DNA of 64,000 nt from DASZHJ01 sp963735465 (lineage in GTDB: Bacteria > Pseudomonadota > Alphaproteobacteria > ATCC43930 > CGMCC-115725): contig CAVTLA010000001.1 in the NCBI GenBank assembly GCA_963735465.1, forward strand, positions 310,001-374,000, written 5' to 3'. A program made the translations under genes and the position numbers. The notes under the pieces are model-generated. The model was given only the letters and a program-made list of their open reading frames with translations, did not search any database and was not told where the DNA came from. Positions 18,038 through 26,346 of this stretch are shown here, one piece after another (position 1 is the stretch's first letter; each line of letters starts with the position of its first letter).

Positions 18038-18685
18038 ATGAAGCGACGGCTGAAGAAGACGGTCCGTCAGGCGACCGCCCGCAAGGGCGCGCGGGCGAAT
18101 TCCCAGGCCGAGAAGCTGATGTCGGTCGCCATGGACCTGTTCTCGCAACGCGATTTTGCCTCGATCACCATCAAGGACATCGCGCGCGCCGCCCGCGTCA
18201 ATTCGGCGTTGATCTACTACTACTTCAAGAACAAGGAAGATCTGTTCCGCGCGATGATCGAGCACGCCATCCTGCGGGCGTTGGAGAACTATGCGCGGCT
18301 GAAGGGGCGGCACTCCAATCCCACCGACCTCATCAACGACTGGTTCGAGAACAACGTCGAGATGTCGGTGCTGATGCGAAAGCTCGTGAAGATCATGATC
18401 GACTACTCGCACGGGTCCGTCCGCATGACGTCGGTGGAGACGCTGATCCGGCGATTTTATCGCGAGGAGACGAGCATCCTCTCCAATGGCGTGCGGGAGG
18501 GAATCGCGGAGGGCGTCTTCAGGGCCGTCGACCCCGATCGCACCGCGCTCTTCATCTCGGTGCATCTCGACGGCATCATGGTCGCCTCCATGGTGCGGCC
18601 GAACTTCAACATCGCGGCGGCCATGGACGAGCTGCGCCGGGTGTTCTGGCAGCGCGTCGGCCGCACCGTCGAGCGCGCCGCCTAG
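18038..18685 (+). CDS. TetR-family transcriptional regulator
   Basis: A 215-residue TetR repressor. The helix-turn-helix (SITIKDIARAARVNSALIYYYFKNKEDLF) is complete and preceded by a basic arm (MKRRLKKTVRQATARKG). The ligand-binding half is unclassified. An aggggaga ribosome site precedes the chosen ATG, and a TATAAA -10-like element lies about 70 bases upstream. It is followed by a Rieske oxygenase after 92 bases, so it probably controls the island around it. Confidence 0.88.
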   Translation: MKRRLKKTVRQATARKGARANSQAEKLMSVAMDLFSQRDFASITIKDIARAARVNSALIYYYFKNKEDLFRAMIEHAILRALENYARLKGRHSNPTDLINDWFENNVEMSVLMRKLVKIMIDYSHGSVRMTSVETLIRRFYREETSILSNGVREGIAEGVFRAVDPDRTALFISVHLDGIMVASMVRPNFNIAAAMDELRRVFWQRVGRTVERAA

Positions 18686-18777
18686 ATCGGGCCGGGCGCT
18701 TACCACCGGGCGGCCGTTGACGCACCGGCCGGGGTGCCTCACCATTTCCCCGGCGCGACAGCGGCCGAGGACCGGGT

Positions 18778-19908
18778 ATGACATCTGCCGACATGTTCGA
18801 TCCCGCCCACTACGCCAAGGTGCGGCTGCCGCCGCTCCAGGCGGAGACGCTGCCGGCCTGGTGCTATACCTCGGACGACTTCTATCGGCGGGAAGTCGAC
18901 CGTCTGTTCAAGCCCAGCTGGAACTTCGTCGGCCGCGCCGACGAGCTGCCCAGTCCCGGCGACTATCTCGCTCTCGACATGTTCGGCGAGGCGATCATGG
19001 TCGTGCGCGACAGGGCGGGGACCTTGCGCGCCTTCGCCAACACCTGCCGCCACCGCGGTACCAAGCTGCTCGAGGGGCAGGGGCGATGCACGGCGATCGT
19101 CTGCCCCTATCACAGCTGGACCTACGCGCTCTCCGGTGAGCTCATCGCCGCCGCCGGCATGGAGCAGGCGCTGAACTTCGATAAGCGCCGCTACGGCCTG
19201 GTGCCGATCCGGCTGGAGACCTGGGACGGCTTCGTCTTCGTGAACTTCGATGCCGCGGCGCCGGGCCTGCGCGAATATCTCGGCGATCTTCCGGAGCGCC
19301 TGGCGAGCTACGGCATGGGCGACATGGTCTGCGTTCGCCGCCGGGAATACGACCTCGCCTGCAACTGGAAGCTCTACCTCGAGAACGCGATGGAGGAGTA
19401 TCACACCCCCACCGTCCACCGCCTCTCCATCGGCGCCCAGGTCACCGTGCGCGAGACGCCCCATGGCGCCTGGGACGGCATGTTCATGCCGTCGGAGAAG
19501 ACCATCGCGGTGTTGTCGGAGGATATGGCCAGCGCCTTTCCGCCGATCCCCACCCTCGACGCCAAGGCCGCTCGCGGTACCTACTTCGTCGTCGTCTATC
19601 CCATGACCTTCTTCGCCTTCACCCAGGACTGCCTCTGGTGGCTGCAGCAGTTTCCCCAGGGGCCGACCCGGACCCGGGTGGTGATCGGCTCCTGCTTCCC
19701 GCGCACGACGGTGGCGCGCCCCGACTTTGCCGAGCGCGTGGCGAAATACTACCGACGCTGGGACAAGTCCCTGCCGGAGGACAACGCGATCTCGGAGCGA
19801 CAGCAGGCCGGCATGGGCTCCTCCTTCGCGCAACCCGGGCGGCTCTCCCATCACGAGCCCCTGGTGCACGGCATCGCCAACTGGATGCTCGACCATGTCG
19901 TGGGCTAG
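18778..19908 (+). CDS. Rieske ring-hydroxylating-type oxygenase alpha subunit
   Basis: A 376-residue oxygenase alpha subunit. The Rieske ligands are Cys90, His92, Cys109 and His112 (C-x-H-x16-C-x2-H). The mononuclear iron site includes His209 and His214 in EEYHTPTVH. The residue bridging the two metal centres, normally Asp, is Glu206 here. A bridging Glu is known from CntA-like carnitine monooxygenases and related quaternary-ammonium oxygenases, so a trimethylammonium or betaine-type substrate is a fair guess. No reductase or beta subunit is encoded nearby. It follows the TetR gene and precedes an amidohydrolase. Confidence 0.88.
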   Translation: MTSADMFDPAHYAKVRLPPLQAETLPAWCYTSDDFYRREVDRLFKPSWNFVGRADELPSPGDYLALDMFGEAIMVVRDRAGTLRAFANTCRHRGTKLLEGQGRCTAIVCPYHSWTYALSGELIAAAGMEQALNFDKRRYGLVPIRLETWDGFVFVNFDAAAPGLREYLGDLPERLASYGMGDMVCVRRREYDLACNWKLYLENAMEEYHTPTVHRLSIGAQVTVRETPHGAWDGMFMPSEKTIAVLSEDMASAFPPIPTLDAKAARGTYFVVVYPMTFFAFTQDCLWWLQQFPQGPTRTRVVIGSCFPRTTVARPDFAERVAKYYRRWDKSLPEDNAISERQQAGMGSSFAQPGRLSHHEPLVHGIANWMLDHVVG

Positions 19909-19962
19909 GCCGGCCTGCCAATTAAATGTGCATCGGCGCGGTGCCGGTGCGTGCGAGATAGT

Positions 19963-19984
19963 GCCGGAAATCCGGCGGTTTCTT
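19963..19984 (+). terminator. possible weak terminator after the Rieske gene
   Basis: A short GCCGG/CCGGC stem with an AAAT loop, followed by ggtttctt. The stem is only five pairs, so this is a low-confidence call. Confidence 0.3.
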
Positions 19985-20059
19985 GACGCCAATCGAAACC
20001 GCTTGTTACGGTGAAACGCTGTCGCCGCGACCTGCGGCACTGACGCGCTGGAGGCTTTC

Positions 20060-21154
20060 ATGGGCTCGCCGATCATCTCCGCCGATTCCCATGTGGATTT
20101 TCCCACCGACCTCTACACGCAGCGTATTCCCGAGAAGTTCCGCTCGCGCGCGCCGCGGGTGGAGATGCGGGGCAGCGAGAAATACATGTTGGTGGACGGC
20201 CGGAAGCCGAAGCGCCTCGATGTCGCCGACTCCCGCCTCACCGACGAGGACCGGGAGCGCGAGTTCCGCGACGGCTCCGACGGCGGCCGCAACATAAAGC
20301 TCAGGATCGCCGCCCAGGACCGCGACGGCGTCGGCGCCGAGGTGCTCTATCCCAACGCCCTCGCGCTCTTCAGCTCGCCGGACTACGGCTACCAGATGGC
20401 GGTGGCCCAGGCCTACAACGACTGGTCGATCCGGAATTTCGGCGAACATCGCGACCGCTTCGTGCCGGTGGCGATCATTCCCACCGGCGACATCGACGCC
20501 GCGGTGAAGGAGACCGAGCGGGCGGCGAAGCTGGGCTACCGCTCCCTCATGATCCCCATCACCATGAAAGACCGGCCCTACAATCATCCGAACTACGAGC
20601 GCTTGTGGTCGGTGATCGAGGAGACCGGCCTCGTCCTGGCGCTCCACGCCTTCTCCGGCAGCGAGGACAGCTACCCCGTGGATTGGGGCACCGAGGAAGG
20701 GACCGGCGGCGGCCTCGCCTTCATGGCCTTCTGCATGGTGGAAGGGATGAATCCCCTGACCCTGATGATCAGCTCCGGCATGCTGGAGCGCCACCCGCGC
20801 CTCAAGTTCGTGATCGTCGAATGCGACGGCGGCTGGCTCGCCTGGCTGCTCTCGGTCCTCGACCAGCAAGTGGTCAAGAAGCACATGTGGATCCGCCCGC
20901 AGCTCAAGCTGCTGCCGAGCGAGTACTTCAAGCGCCAGGGTCACGTCACCTTCAGCGACGATCCCGTCGCCCTCAGCAATCTGAAATTCACCGGCGCCGA
21001 CTATCTTATGTGGGGCAACGACTACCCCCACGACGAAGGCAGCTTCCCGCATTCACGGGAAGTGATCGAGCGGATCTTCCGCGGCTATCCGGACGCGGAC
21101 AAGCGGAAGATCATCCACGGCAACGCCGCGAAGCTGTATGGGTTTGGGGCGTAG
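20060..21154 (+). CDS. amidohydrolase-2 family metal-dependent hydrolase/decarboxylase
   Basis: A 364-residue TIM-barrel amidohydrolase of the ACMSD-like Amidohydro_2 family. Metal-site landmarks are ISADSHVDF at the N-terminus (D-x-H type), the LALHAFSG histidine and the WGNDYPHDEGSFP aspartate near the C-terminus. VIVECDGGWLAWLL is a typical family stretch. Members hydrolyse amide-like bonds or decarboxylate aromatic acids; the substrate is unknown. It sits between the Rieske oxygenase and the ABC importer, consistent with a downstream catabolic step. Confidence 0.85.
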   Translation: MGSPIISADSHVDFPTDLYTQRIPEKFRSRAPRVEMRGSEKYMLVDGRKPKRLDVADSRLTDEDREREFRDGSDGGRNIKLRIAAQDRDGVGAEVLYPNALALFSSPDYGYQMAVAQAYNDWSIRNFGEHRDRFVPVAIIPTGDIDAAVKETERAAKLGYRSLMIPITMKDRPYNHPNYERLWSVIEETGLVLALHAFSGSEDSYPVDWGTEEGTGGGLAFMAFCMVEGMNPLTLMISSGMLERHPRLKFVIVECDGGWLAWLLSVLDQQVVKKHMWIRPQLKLLPSEYFKRQGHVTFSDDPVALSNLKFTGADYLMWGNDYPHDEGSFPHSREVIERIFRGYPDADKRKIIHGNAAKLYGFGA

Positions 21155-21170
21155 GCTGCGGGACCATCCA

Positions 21171-21252
21171 GCGTCCTTCGACGCGCTTTGCTTGCTCAGG
21201 ATGAGGAGATGTTCTTTGCGGCATCTCCCGTCTTCCTGATCCTGAGCAAGCG
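21171..21252. repeat. palindromic interspersed repeat, decayed copy
   Basis: Left arm gcgtccttcgacgcgcttt...gcttgctcaggatgagga and partial right arm tcctgatcctgagcaagcg. It shares its left arm almost base for base with the fuller copy at 36875-36986. The outer part of the right arm is lost. It lies between an amidohydrolase stop and the following binding-protein start. Confidence 0.75.
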
Positions 21253-21373
21253 ACCGGAGACCCGGCCAAGCCCGCGCACCGATTTCCAATACGGTCTGTC
21301 CTCACCGGCTCGGGCGCCCCACCTCTGGCTCGTTTTTTGCTCTGGAAAGCCCGGACAGCAGGGGAGGTGGGTC

Positions 21374-22474
21374 ATGGATGCGTTCATGCAGGATTGCCTG
21401 GAGCTTGCCGCCGAGCGCGTGCGCCGCGGCCAGCTCGACCGGCGGACGTTCCTCGCCGGGCTCGCGGCGCTCGGGATCGGTCCCGTCGCCCTTGGCAGCC
21501 GCGAGGCGATGGCCCAGGCGAAGGAGATCGTTCTCGTCAACTGGGGTGGCGACGCGGTCAAGTATTTCGGCAGCGCCTGGGGCGAGCCCTTCACCAAGGA
21601 CACGGGCATCCCCGTCATCGTCGATGGCACCGGCCCGTCCCTGGGCAAGATCAAGGCAATGGTGGACGCCAAGAAGGTCACCTGGGACGTCTGCGACTCC
21701 GGCGGCAGCTCATGCATCCCCATGGGAAAGCAGGGCTACCTCGAGGAGATCGACTATTCCATCATCGACAAGACCAAGGTGCTGCGCCCGCAGTTTGCCT
21801 ACAAATGGGGCATCGCCAACTACTTCTACAGCTACGTCATCGCCTACGACACCGCCAAGCTCGGCGACAAGCTGCCGAAGACCTGGGCCGACTTCTGGAA
21901 CCTCAAGGATTTCCCGGGCAAGCGCACCCTGCGCAAGGATCTCGAGGGGATCATGGAGGCGGCGCTGATGGCGGACGGCGTTCCCATCGACAAGATCTAT
22001 CCCATCGACGTCGACCGTGCCTTCAAGAAGATCAAGGAGATCAAGAACGATACGATCTTCTGGAGCAGTGGAGCGGAGAGCCAGCAGCTGATTCGCGACG
22101 GCGAGGTCGTCATGGGCTCGATCTGGAGCACGCGGGTGAACGCGCTTGCCCACGACACCAACGAGCGCATCAGCTGGACCTGGAACCAGGGCATCCTGGC
22201 GGATGGCGCCTGGGTGGTGCCGAAGGGAAATCCCGGCGGCAAGGATGCCTTCAAGTTCATCGCCTCGACGCAGATCCCGGAGCGGCAGATCGCGCTGTTC
22301 ATGGCGTTCGGCAACAGCCCGGCGAACCCGGCGGCGCTCCCGCTGGTGCCGGAGGACAAGAAGCGCTGGAACCCCACCTCCAACGCCGAGGTGCAGCTCC
22401 CGATCAACGCGGAGTGGCAAGCCGAGCACCGGGAGAAGCTCAACAACGATCTGCTCGACCTGATCTCGTCGTGA
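21374..22474 (+). CDS. ABC importer periplasmic binding protein, PotD/PotF-like, Tat-exported
   Basis: A 366-residue family-1 solute-binding protein. The N-terminus carries a twin-arginine signal (LDRRTFLAGLAALG, Arg23-Arg24) with cleavage near AMAQA. The mature part (EIVLVNWGGDAVKYFGSAWGEPFTKDTG) is of the spermidine/putrescine or opine-binding type. The ligand is therefore likely a polyamine, amino-acid derivative or quaternary amine. A ggggaggtgg ribosome site supports the chosen ATG over a longer frame that reads through the repeat. Two permeases follow; no ATPase gene does. Confidence 0.88.
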   Translation: MDAFMQDCLELAAERVRRGQLDRRTFLAGLAALGIGPVALGSREAMAQAKEIVLVNWGGDAVKYFGSAWGEPFTKDTGIPVIVDGTGPSLGKIKAMVDAKKVTWDVCDSGGSSCIPMGKQGYLEEIDYSIIDKTKVLRPQFAYKWGIANYFYSYVIAYDTAKLGDKLPKTWADFWNLKDFPGKRTLRKDLEGIMEAALMADGVPIDKIYPIDVDRAFKKIKEIKNDTIFWSSGAESQQLIRDGEVVMGSIWSTRVNALAHDTNERISWTWNQGILADGAWVVPKGNPGGKDAFKFIASTQIPERQIALFMAFGNSPANPAALPLVPEDKKRWNPTSNAEVQLPINAEWQAEHREKLNNDLLDLISS

Positions 22475-22527
22475 GATCGAGGCGCTGACGGGAAGCCGGG
22501 ACCGGCTGCCGCGCCGAGACGCCTGTC

Positions 22528-23358
22528 ATGCAGCGGCGCGCCGTCTATTGGCTCCTCATTTCGCCGGCGCTGGCGCTGATCGTCGGTCTCTACATCTTCC
22601 CGATCCTGCGGGTTCTCTGGGTCAGCGTCGCCGAGCCCACGCTCGGCCTCCAGAACTACCGCCTGCTGCTCACCAGCACCGCCATTCATCACATCGTCTG
22701 GACGACGACGCGGATCTGCCTGCTGACGACTGTCCTGACGATGATCGGCGGCTATGGCGTGGCCTATGCGCTGGTGCACGTGAGCGACCGGCATCGGCAG
22801 TGGATGTTCCTCTGCGTCCTGTTGCCGTTCTGGGTCTCGGTGCTGGTGCGCGCCTTCGCCTGGGTGACGCTGCTGCGGCCGAACGGCGTGCTGAACTCGG
22901 CGCTGCTGGCGGCCGGCGTCATCAACAGTCCGCTGACGCTGGTGCGCAACGAGTTCGGCGTCGTCGTCGGCATGGTGCACTACATGCTGTCCTACGCCAT
23001 CCTGCCGCTCTACGCGAACATGCAGGGCATCGACCGCCGCCTCATCGCCGCGGCCCGCGGCCTCGGCGCCGGCCCGTTCATGGCCTATCGCCGTGTCTTC
23101 CTGCCTCTCAGCATGCCCGGGATCGTCAGCGCGGCGGTGCTGGTCTTCGTCTTCTCCCTCGGCTTCTACATCACCCCCGCCATCCTCGGTGGCGGCAAGA
23201 CCGTCATGATCGCCGAGTACATCAGCGCCAACATCCGCGACAATCTGCGCTGGGGCCTCGCCACCATGCTGGCGTCCACCCTGCTGCTGACGGTCTTCGT
23301 GACTCTCGGCCTGATGTCCCGGCTGGTGGATGTCCGCAAGCTCTTCGGTGCTACATGA
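22528..23358 (+). CDS. ABC importer permease, PotB-like
   Basis: A 276-residue inner-membrane permease with about six membrane helices (first at 9-28). The cytoplasmic coupling loop AARGLGAGPFMAYRRVFLPLSMPGI is the EAA motif that contacts the ATPase. It overlaps the next permease by ATGA. It is the partner of the Tat-exported binding protein upstream. Confidence 0.9.
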   Translation: MQRRAVYWLLISPALALIVGLYIFPILRVLWVSVAEPTLGLQNYRLLLTSTAIHHIVWTTTRICLLTTVLTMIGGYGVAYALVHVSDRHRQWMFLCVLLPFWVSVLVRAFAWVTLLRPNGVLNSALLAAGVINSPLTLVRNEFGVVVGMVHYMLSYAILPLYANMQGIDRRLIAAARGLGAGPFMAYRRVFLPLSMPGIVSAAVLVFVFSLGFYITPAILGGGKTVMIAEYISANIRDNLRWGLATMLASTLLLTVFVTLGLMSRLVDVRKLFGAT

Positions 23359-24188
23359 GGCGGCAGCGGGTGGGCTGGCGCTTCGGCATCGTCCTGGCGT
23401 TCGCCTGGACGATCCTGCTCTATCTTTTGCTGCCGCTGCTGGTGGTGCTGCCGGTGTCGGTCACCGATCAGCGCTATCTGTCGCTGCCTCAGCATGCCCT
23501 TTCGCTGCAGCACTACGAGCACATCTTCACCGGCAATTTCTGGCTGCCCAGCATCGTCCAGAGCCTCTTCGTCGCCACCTGCTCCACTGTCTTCTCGGTA
23601 GCGCTGGGCACGCTGGCGGCCTACGGCTGCTGGCGCCTCGCCTCGCGCCTCGCCAGCTTCGTGCGGGCGCTCCTGCTACTGCCGCTGATCGTGCCGTCGA
23701 TCGTCCATGCGATCGGCTTCTTCCGCATGTGGATCGATCTCGATCTCCTCGACAGCTTCCCTGGCGTCATCCTCGCGCACACCATCACCAGCATCCCCTA
23801 TGTGGTCATCACCGTATCGGCGTCGCTCGCCAGTCTCGATCTGCGACTGGAGCAGGCGGCGCGCAGCCTGGGCGCGTCGCTGGCTCAGACGCTGCGCATG
23901 GTGATCGTCCCCAACATCATGCCGGGCATGCTCTCCGGCGCGGTCTTCGCCTTCGTGCATGCCTGGGACGAGATCGTGGTGCTGCTCTTCATCACCAGCC
24001 GTCACGTCTATCTGCTGTCCCGGGCGATCTGGGACGGCGTCAACGAGAACGTCGATCCCACCATCGCCGCGATCGCGACAGTGATGATCCTGCTGACGCT
24101 CGGAGGGCTTCTCGCCGGCCGTGCCTGGGATACCCGCCTCGCCGAGCGGAACGGGACTCGCCTCGGCGGCGCCCCCGCCCGACCCTAG
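23355..24188 (+). CDS. ABC importer permease, PotC-like
   Basis: A 277-residue permease. Membrane helices begin at FGIVLAFAWTILLYLLLPLLV. The EAA loop is AARSLGASLAQTLRMVIVPNIMPGM. The ATG overlaps the previous stop, so the permeases are translationally coupled. Its last four bases overlap the end of the convergent GMC oxidoreductase, so no ATP-binding subunit can follow. A shared ATPase elsewhere must energise this importer, if it is functional. Confidence 0.9.
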   Translation: MRRQRVGWRFGIVLAFAWTILLYLLLPLLVVLPVSVTDQRYLSLPQHALSLQHYEHIFTGNFWLPSIVQSLFVATCSTVFSVALGTLAAYGCWRLASRLASFVRALLLLPLIVPSIVHAIGFFRMWIDLDLLDSFPGVILAHTITSIPYVVITVSASLASLDLRLEQAARSLGASLAQTLRMVIVPNIMPGMLSGAVFAFVHAWDEIVVLLFITSRHVYLLSRAIWDGVNENVDPTIAAIATVMILLTLGGLLAGRAWDTRLAERNGTRLGGAPARP

Positions 24189-25996
24189 ACGCGGTCGCGC
24201 AGGATCGCGTCGGTCGCCTTCTCGCTGATCATGTAGACGGCGCTGACGATGAAAAGGCCGGGGATGCTTGGGAAGATCGAGGCGTCCACCACCCGCAGCC
24301 CGTCGATTCCATGGACGCGGAAATCGCTGTCCACCACCGCGGTCGGATCGTCCGCGCGCCCCATCTTGTTGCTGCAGGAGGCGTGGTGTCCCCAGGCGAC
24401 GCGGCGGATGAAGTCAGCGATCTCTTCCTTGCTGGTCACGCCGGGTCCGGGCACGATCTCGGTCGGCGATTTCAGGAGGTGGGCGTTGATGCCGCGCGCG
24501 AACTCGACGCCGGCGACGACGGCGGCGAGATCCTCGCCCTTGGTGTCGTTGCCCTCCTCGAAATAGCGGAAGTTGATATCCGGCGTGTCGCGGGGGTCGG
24601 CGCTGCGCAGCCGAACCTCCCCCGCGGTGTTGGCGGTGTGCCCCTTGAGGATCGCCCAGGCGAAGTGATCCCGCTTGATGATGTCGTGGGAGTAGCCGGG
24701 GTAATAGCCCTCGAAGGCACCGGGGAGGCCGAAGATGAAGAGGTCGGGCGCCGGTTTCTCCGGCGACGAGCGGCCGATGAACCCGATGACGACGCCGTTG
24801 GTGGCGTAGATTCCGGAAGTGTCCTTCTGCCATTGCGAAAAGGCGGGATCCGGCGGATCTCCCGCCGCCGGCGGCGACAGTTTGCAGTCTTTCAGCAGCG
24901 CCAATTCCTTGTCGAACTGGCTGATGACGGTTACCTCGTAGCGGTCCTGCAAATTCCGGCCGACGCCCGGCAGGTCGCGCACCACGGGAATGCCCAGGCG
25001 CTGCAGGTCCGCCTGCGGCCCGACACCGGACAGCATCAGGAGCTGCGGGCTGTTGAAGGCGCCGCCGGCGACGATCACTTCCCGGCTAGCCCGCGCGGTC
25101 AGGACGCCCCGTGCCGCTTCCGGCCACGGCCGCATCGTCGTCGGCGCGGCGGGGTCCGCGCGATAGGCGTGCGGGTCCGGCAAATATTCGACGCCGACCG
25201 CACGCCCGCTCTCGATGAGGACGCGGGTGACGAGGGCACCGCTCAGCACCTGCAGCTTGTCGGGAAACTGCTGGACGGTCTCCTGGATGTAGTCGCGGAC
25301 GGCGTGCCGCTTGCCGTTGAGCACGGTCATCGGCGTGAGGTAGAGCCCGTCGCGGCGCGCCTGGCCCACGACGCGGCGGTCATTGGGATCGAGGAGATCG
25401 TCGAGGACAGCCGCGGCCAGGCCCGGAACGCCGGCCGACTTTGCCGCCGCCAGCACCATCTCGACGATCTGCAGGTCTTTCAGCGCGATGAGCGGATCGG
25501 CCTTGGAGGTCGGCAGCCAGCCCTTGTAGCCGTGACCGGAACGGTCGTTGATCTGATCCAGAATCCCGCGGTGATAGGTGCAGCGCTCCAGGCGCTGGAA
25601 ATAGCCGCGCATCTTCTCGCCGGACCAGGACGGATCGCCCGTCGCGGCCGCGATGCCATCCCAGTCGGAGTCCTCGGGATAGACGAGGATCAGGGCATTG
25701 TGCGCGGTGCAGCCGCCGAGCGTGCCGGCGCGGGGGTACCAGATGCCGCCGAGCTCGGGCCGATCCTTGGGGTCCGGCTGGGGCGGCCGATCGTAGTGGC
25801 GAACGAAATAATTCCACTGCAGCACCGGATCGTCGGTGGAGTGCGCGTGGAAAGCCGGCACCTGGTAGCTGAGTCCGCCCGCATCGGCGGCGCCGGCCTC
25901 GATCAGCAGCACGCTGCAGCCGGCGCGCGCGAGATTCGCCGCCAGCGGACCTCCGCCGGCGCCGGAACCGATGACGATGTATTCCGTATCCGCCAT
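24185..25996 (-). CDS. GMC-family FAD-dependent oxidoreductase
   Basis: A 603-residue glucose-methanol-choline oxidoreductase. The FAD-binding motif is VIGSGAGGGPLAANLARAG at the N-terminus. GGCTAHNALI is the GMC signature 1 region and GGAFNSPQLLMLSG is signature 2. The catalytic His lies in WGHHASCSNKMG near the C-terminus. It would oxidise an alcohol to an aldehyde or acid. I chose MADTEYIVIG as the start. It is convergent with the importer permeases and has an inverted repeat 31-55 bases before its start codon. Choline-dehydrogenase-like substrates would fit the neighbouring Rieske enzyme, but this is inference. Confidence 0.9.
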   Translation of the reverse strand: MADTEYIVIGSGAGGGPLAANLARAGCSVLLIEAGAADAGGLSYQVPAFHAHSTDDPVLQWNYFVRHYDRPPQPDPKDRPELGGIWYPRAGTLGGCTAHNALILVYPEDSDWDGIAAATGDPSWSGEKMRGYFQRLERCTYHRGILDQINDRSGHGYKGWLPTSKADPLIALKDLQIVEMVLAAAKSAGVPGLAAAVLDDLLDPNDRRVVGQARRDGLYLTPMTVLNGKRHAVRDYIQETVQQFPDKLQVLSGALVTRVLIESGRAVGVEYLPDPHAYRADPAAPTTMRPWPEAARGVLTARASREVIVAGGAFNSPQLLMLSGVGPQADLQRLGIPVVRDLPGVGRNLQDRYEVTVISQFDKELALLKDCKLSPPAAGDPPDPAFSQWQKDTSGIYATNGVVIGFIGRSSPEKPAPDLFIFGLPGAFEGYYPGYSHDIIKRDHFAWAILKGHTANTAGEVRLRSADPRDTPDINFRYFEEGNDTKGEDLAAVVAGVEFARGINAHLLKSPTEIVPGPGVTSKEEIADFIRRVAWGHHASCSNKMGRADDPTAVVDSDFRVHGIDGLRVVDASIFPSIPGLFIVSAVYMISEKATDAILRDRV

Positions 25997-26026
25997 GGCT
26001 GATCCGGTCCCCGTCGAATTTTTCTT

Positions 26027-26051
26027 CGCTACAACCAAAAGTGTAGTAGCG
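26027..26051. promoter_or_regulatory. inverted repeat, possible operator before the GMC gene
   Basis: CGCTAC and GTAGCG form perfect 6-base arms separated by 13 bases, and an inner CTACA/TGTAG pair overlaps them. The element is in an A/T-richer patch just upstream of the GMC oxidoreductase start. It could bind a TetR- or GntR-type regulator. No second copy was noticed. Confidence 0.35.
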
Positions 26052-26346
26052 GAGATTATTCTGTCAATTCGACTGAGGGGTGTGAGCTAGTTCATGGGAT
26101 ACGGTTTCAAAGGCGCTAAAATCTCTGCAGCGGAGTCGGTGTGTCTTTTCCGTGTTTTCCGGGAAGGTCCGGAGGATGTTTGCGATCAGCATCATGCGTG
26201 ACGGCGCGTTCGTGGGCTGCTTGACATTCAACTAGACTGAGAGAAACCTGACCGCGCTCCAGAGCGCGTCGCCAAGCGATCGCGTCACTCAGAGATGGAG
26301 CCGCATCCTTGCGCTGCTGCCGCTGGGAACGTTGGGGGAGGACAGC
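26039..26346. other. 308-base intergenic region
   Basis: Divergent control region between the GMC gene and the di-haem cytochrome gene. The left end holds the inverted repeat at 26027-26051. The rest shows no gene, RNA or strong repeat. The ribosome site of the cytochrome gene (gggggaggac) is at the right end. Confidence 0.5.

Noticed and set aside
23330..26002. A long + strand open frame covering the permease end and the whole GMC gene
   Set aside because: It lies antisense to a clear GMC oxidoreductase with catalytic His, and its translation is Arg/His/Gly-rich without domains, a GC-bias shadow.
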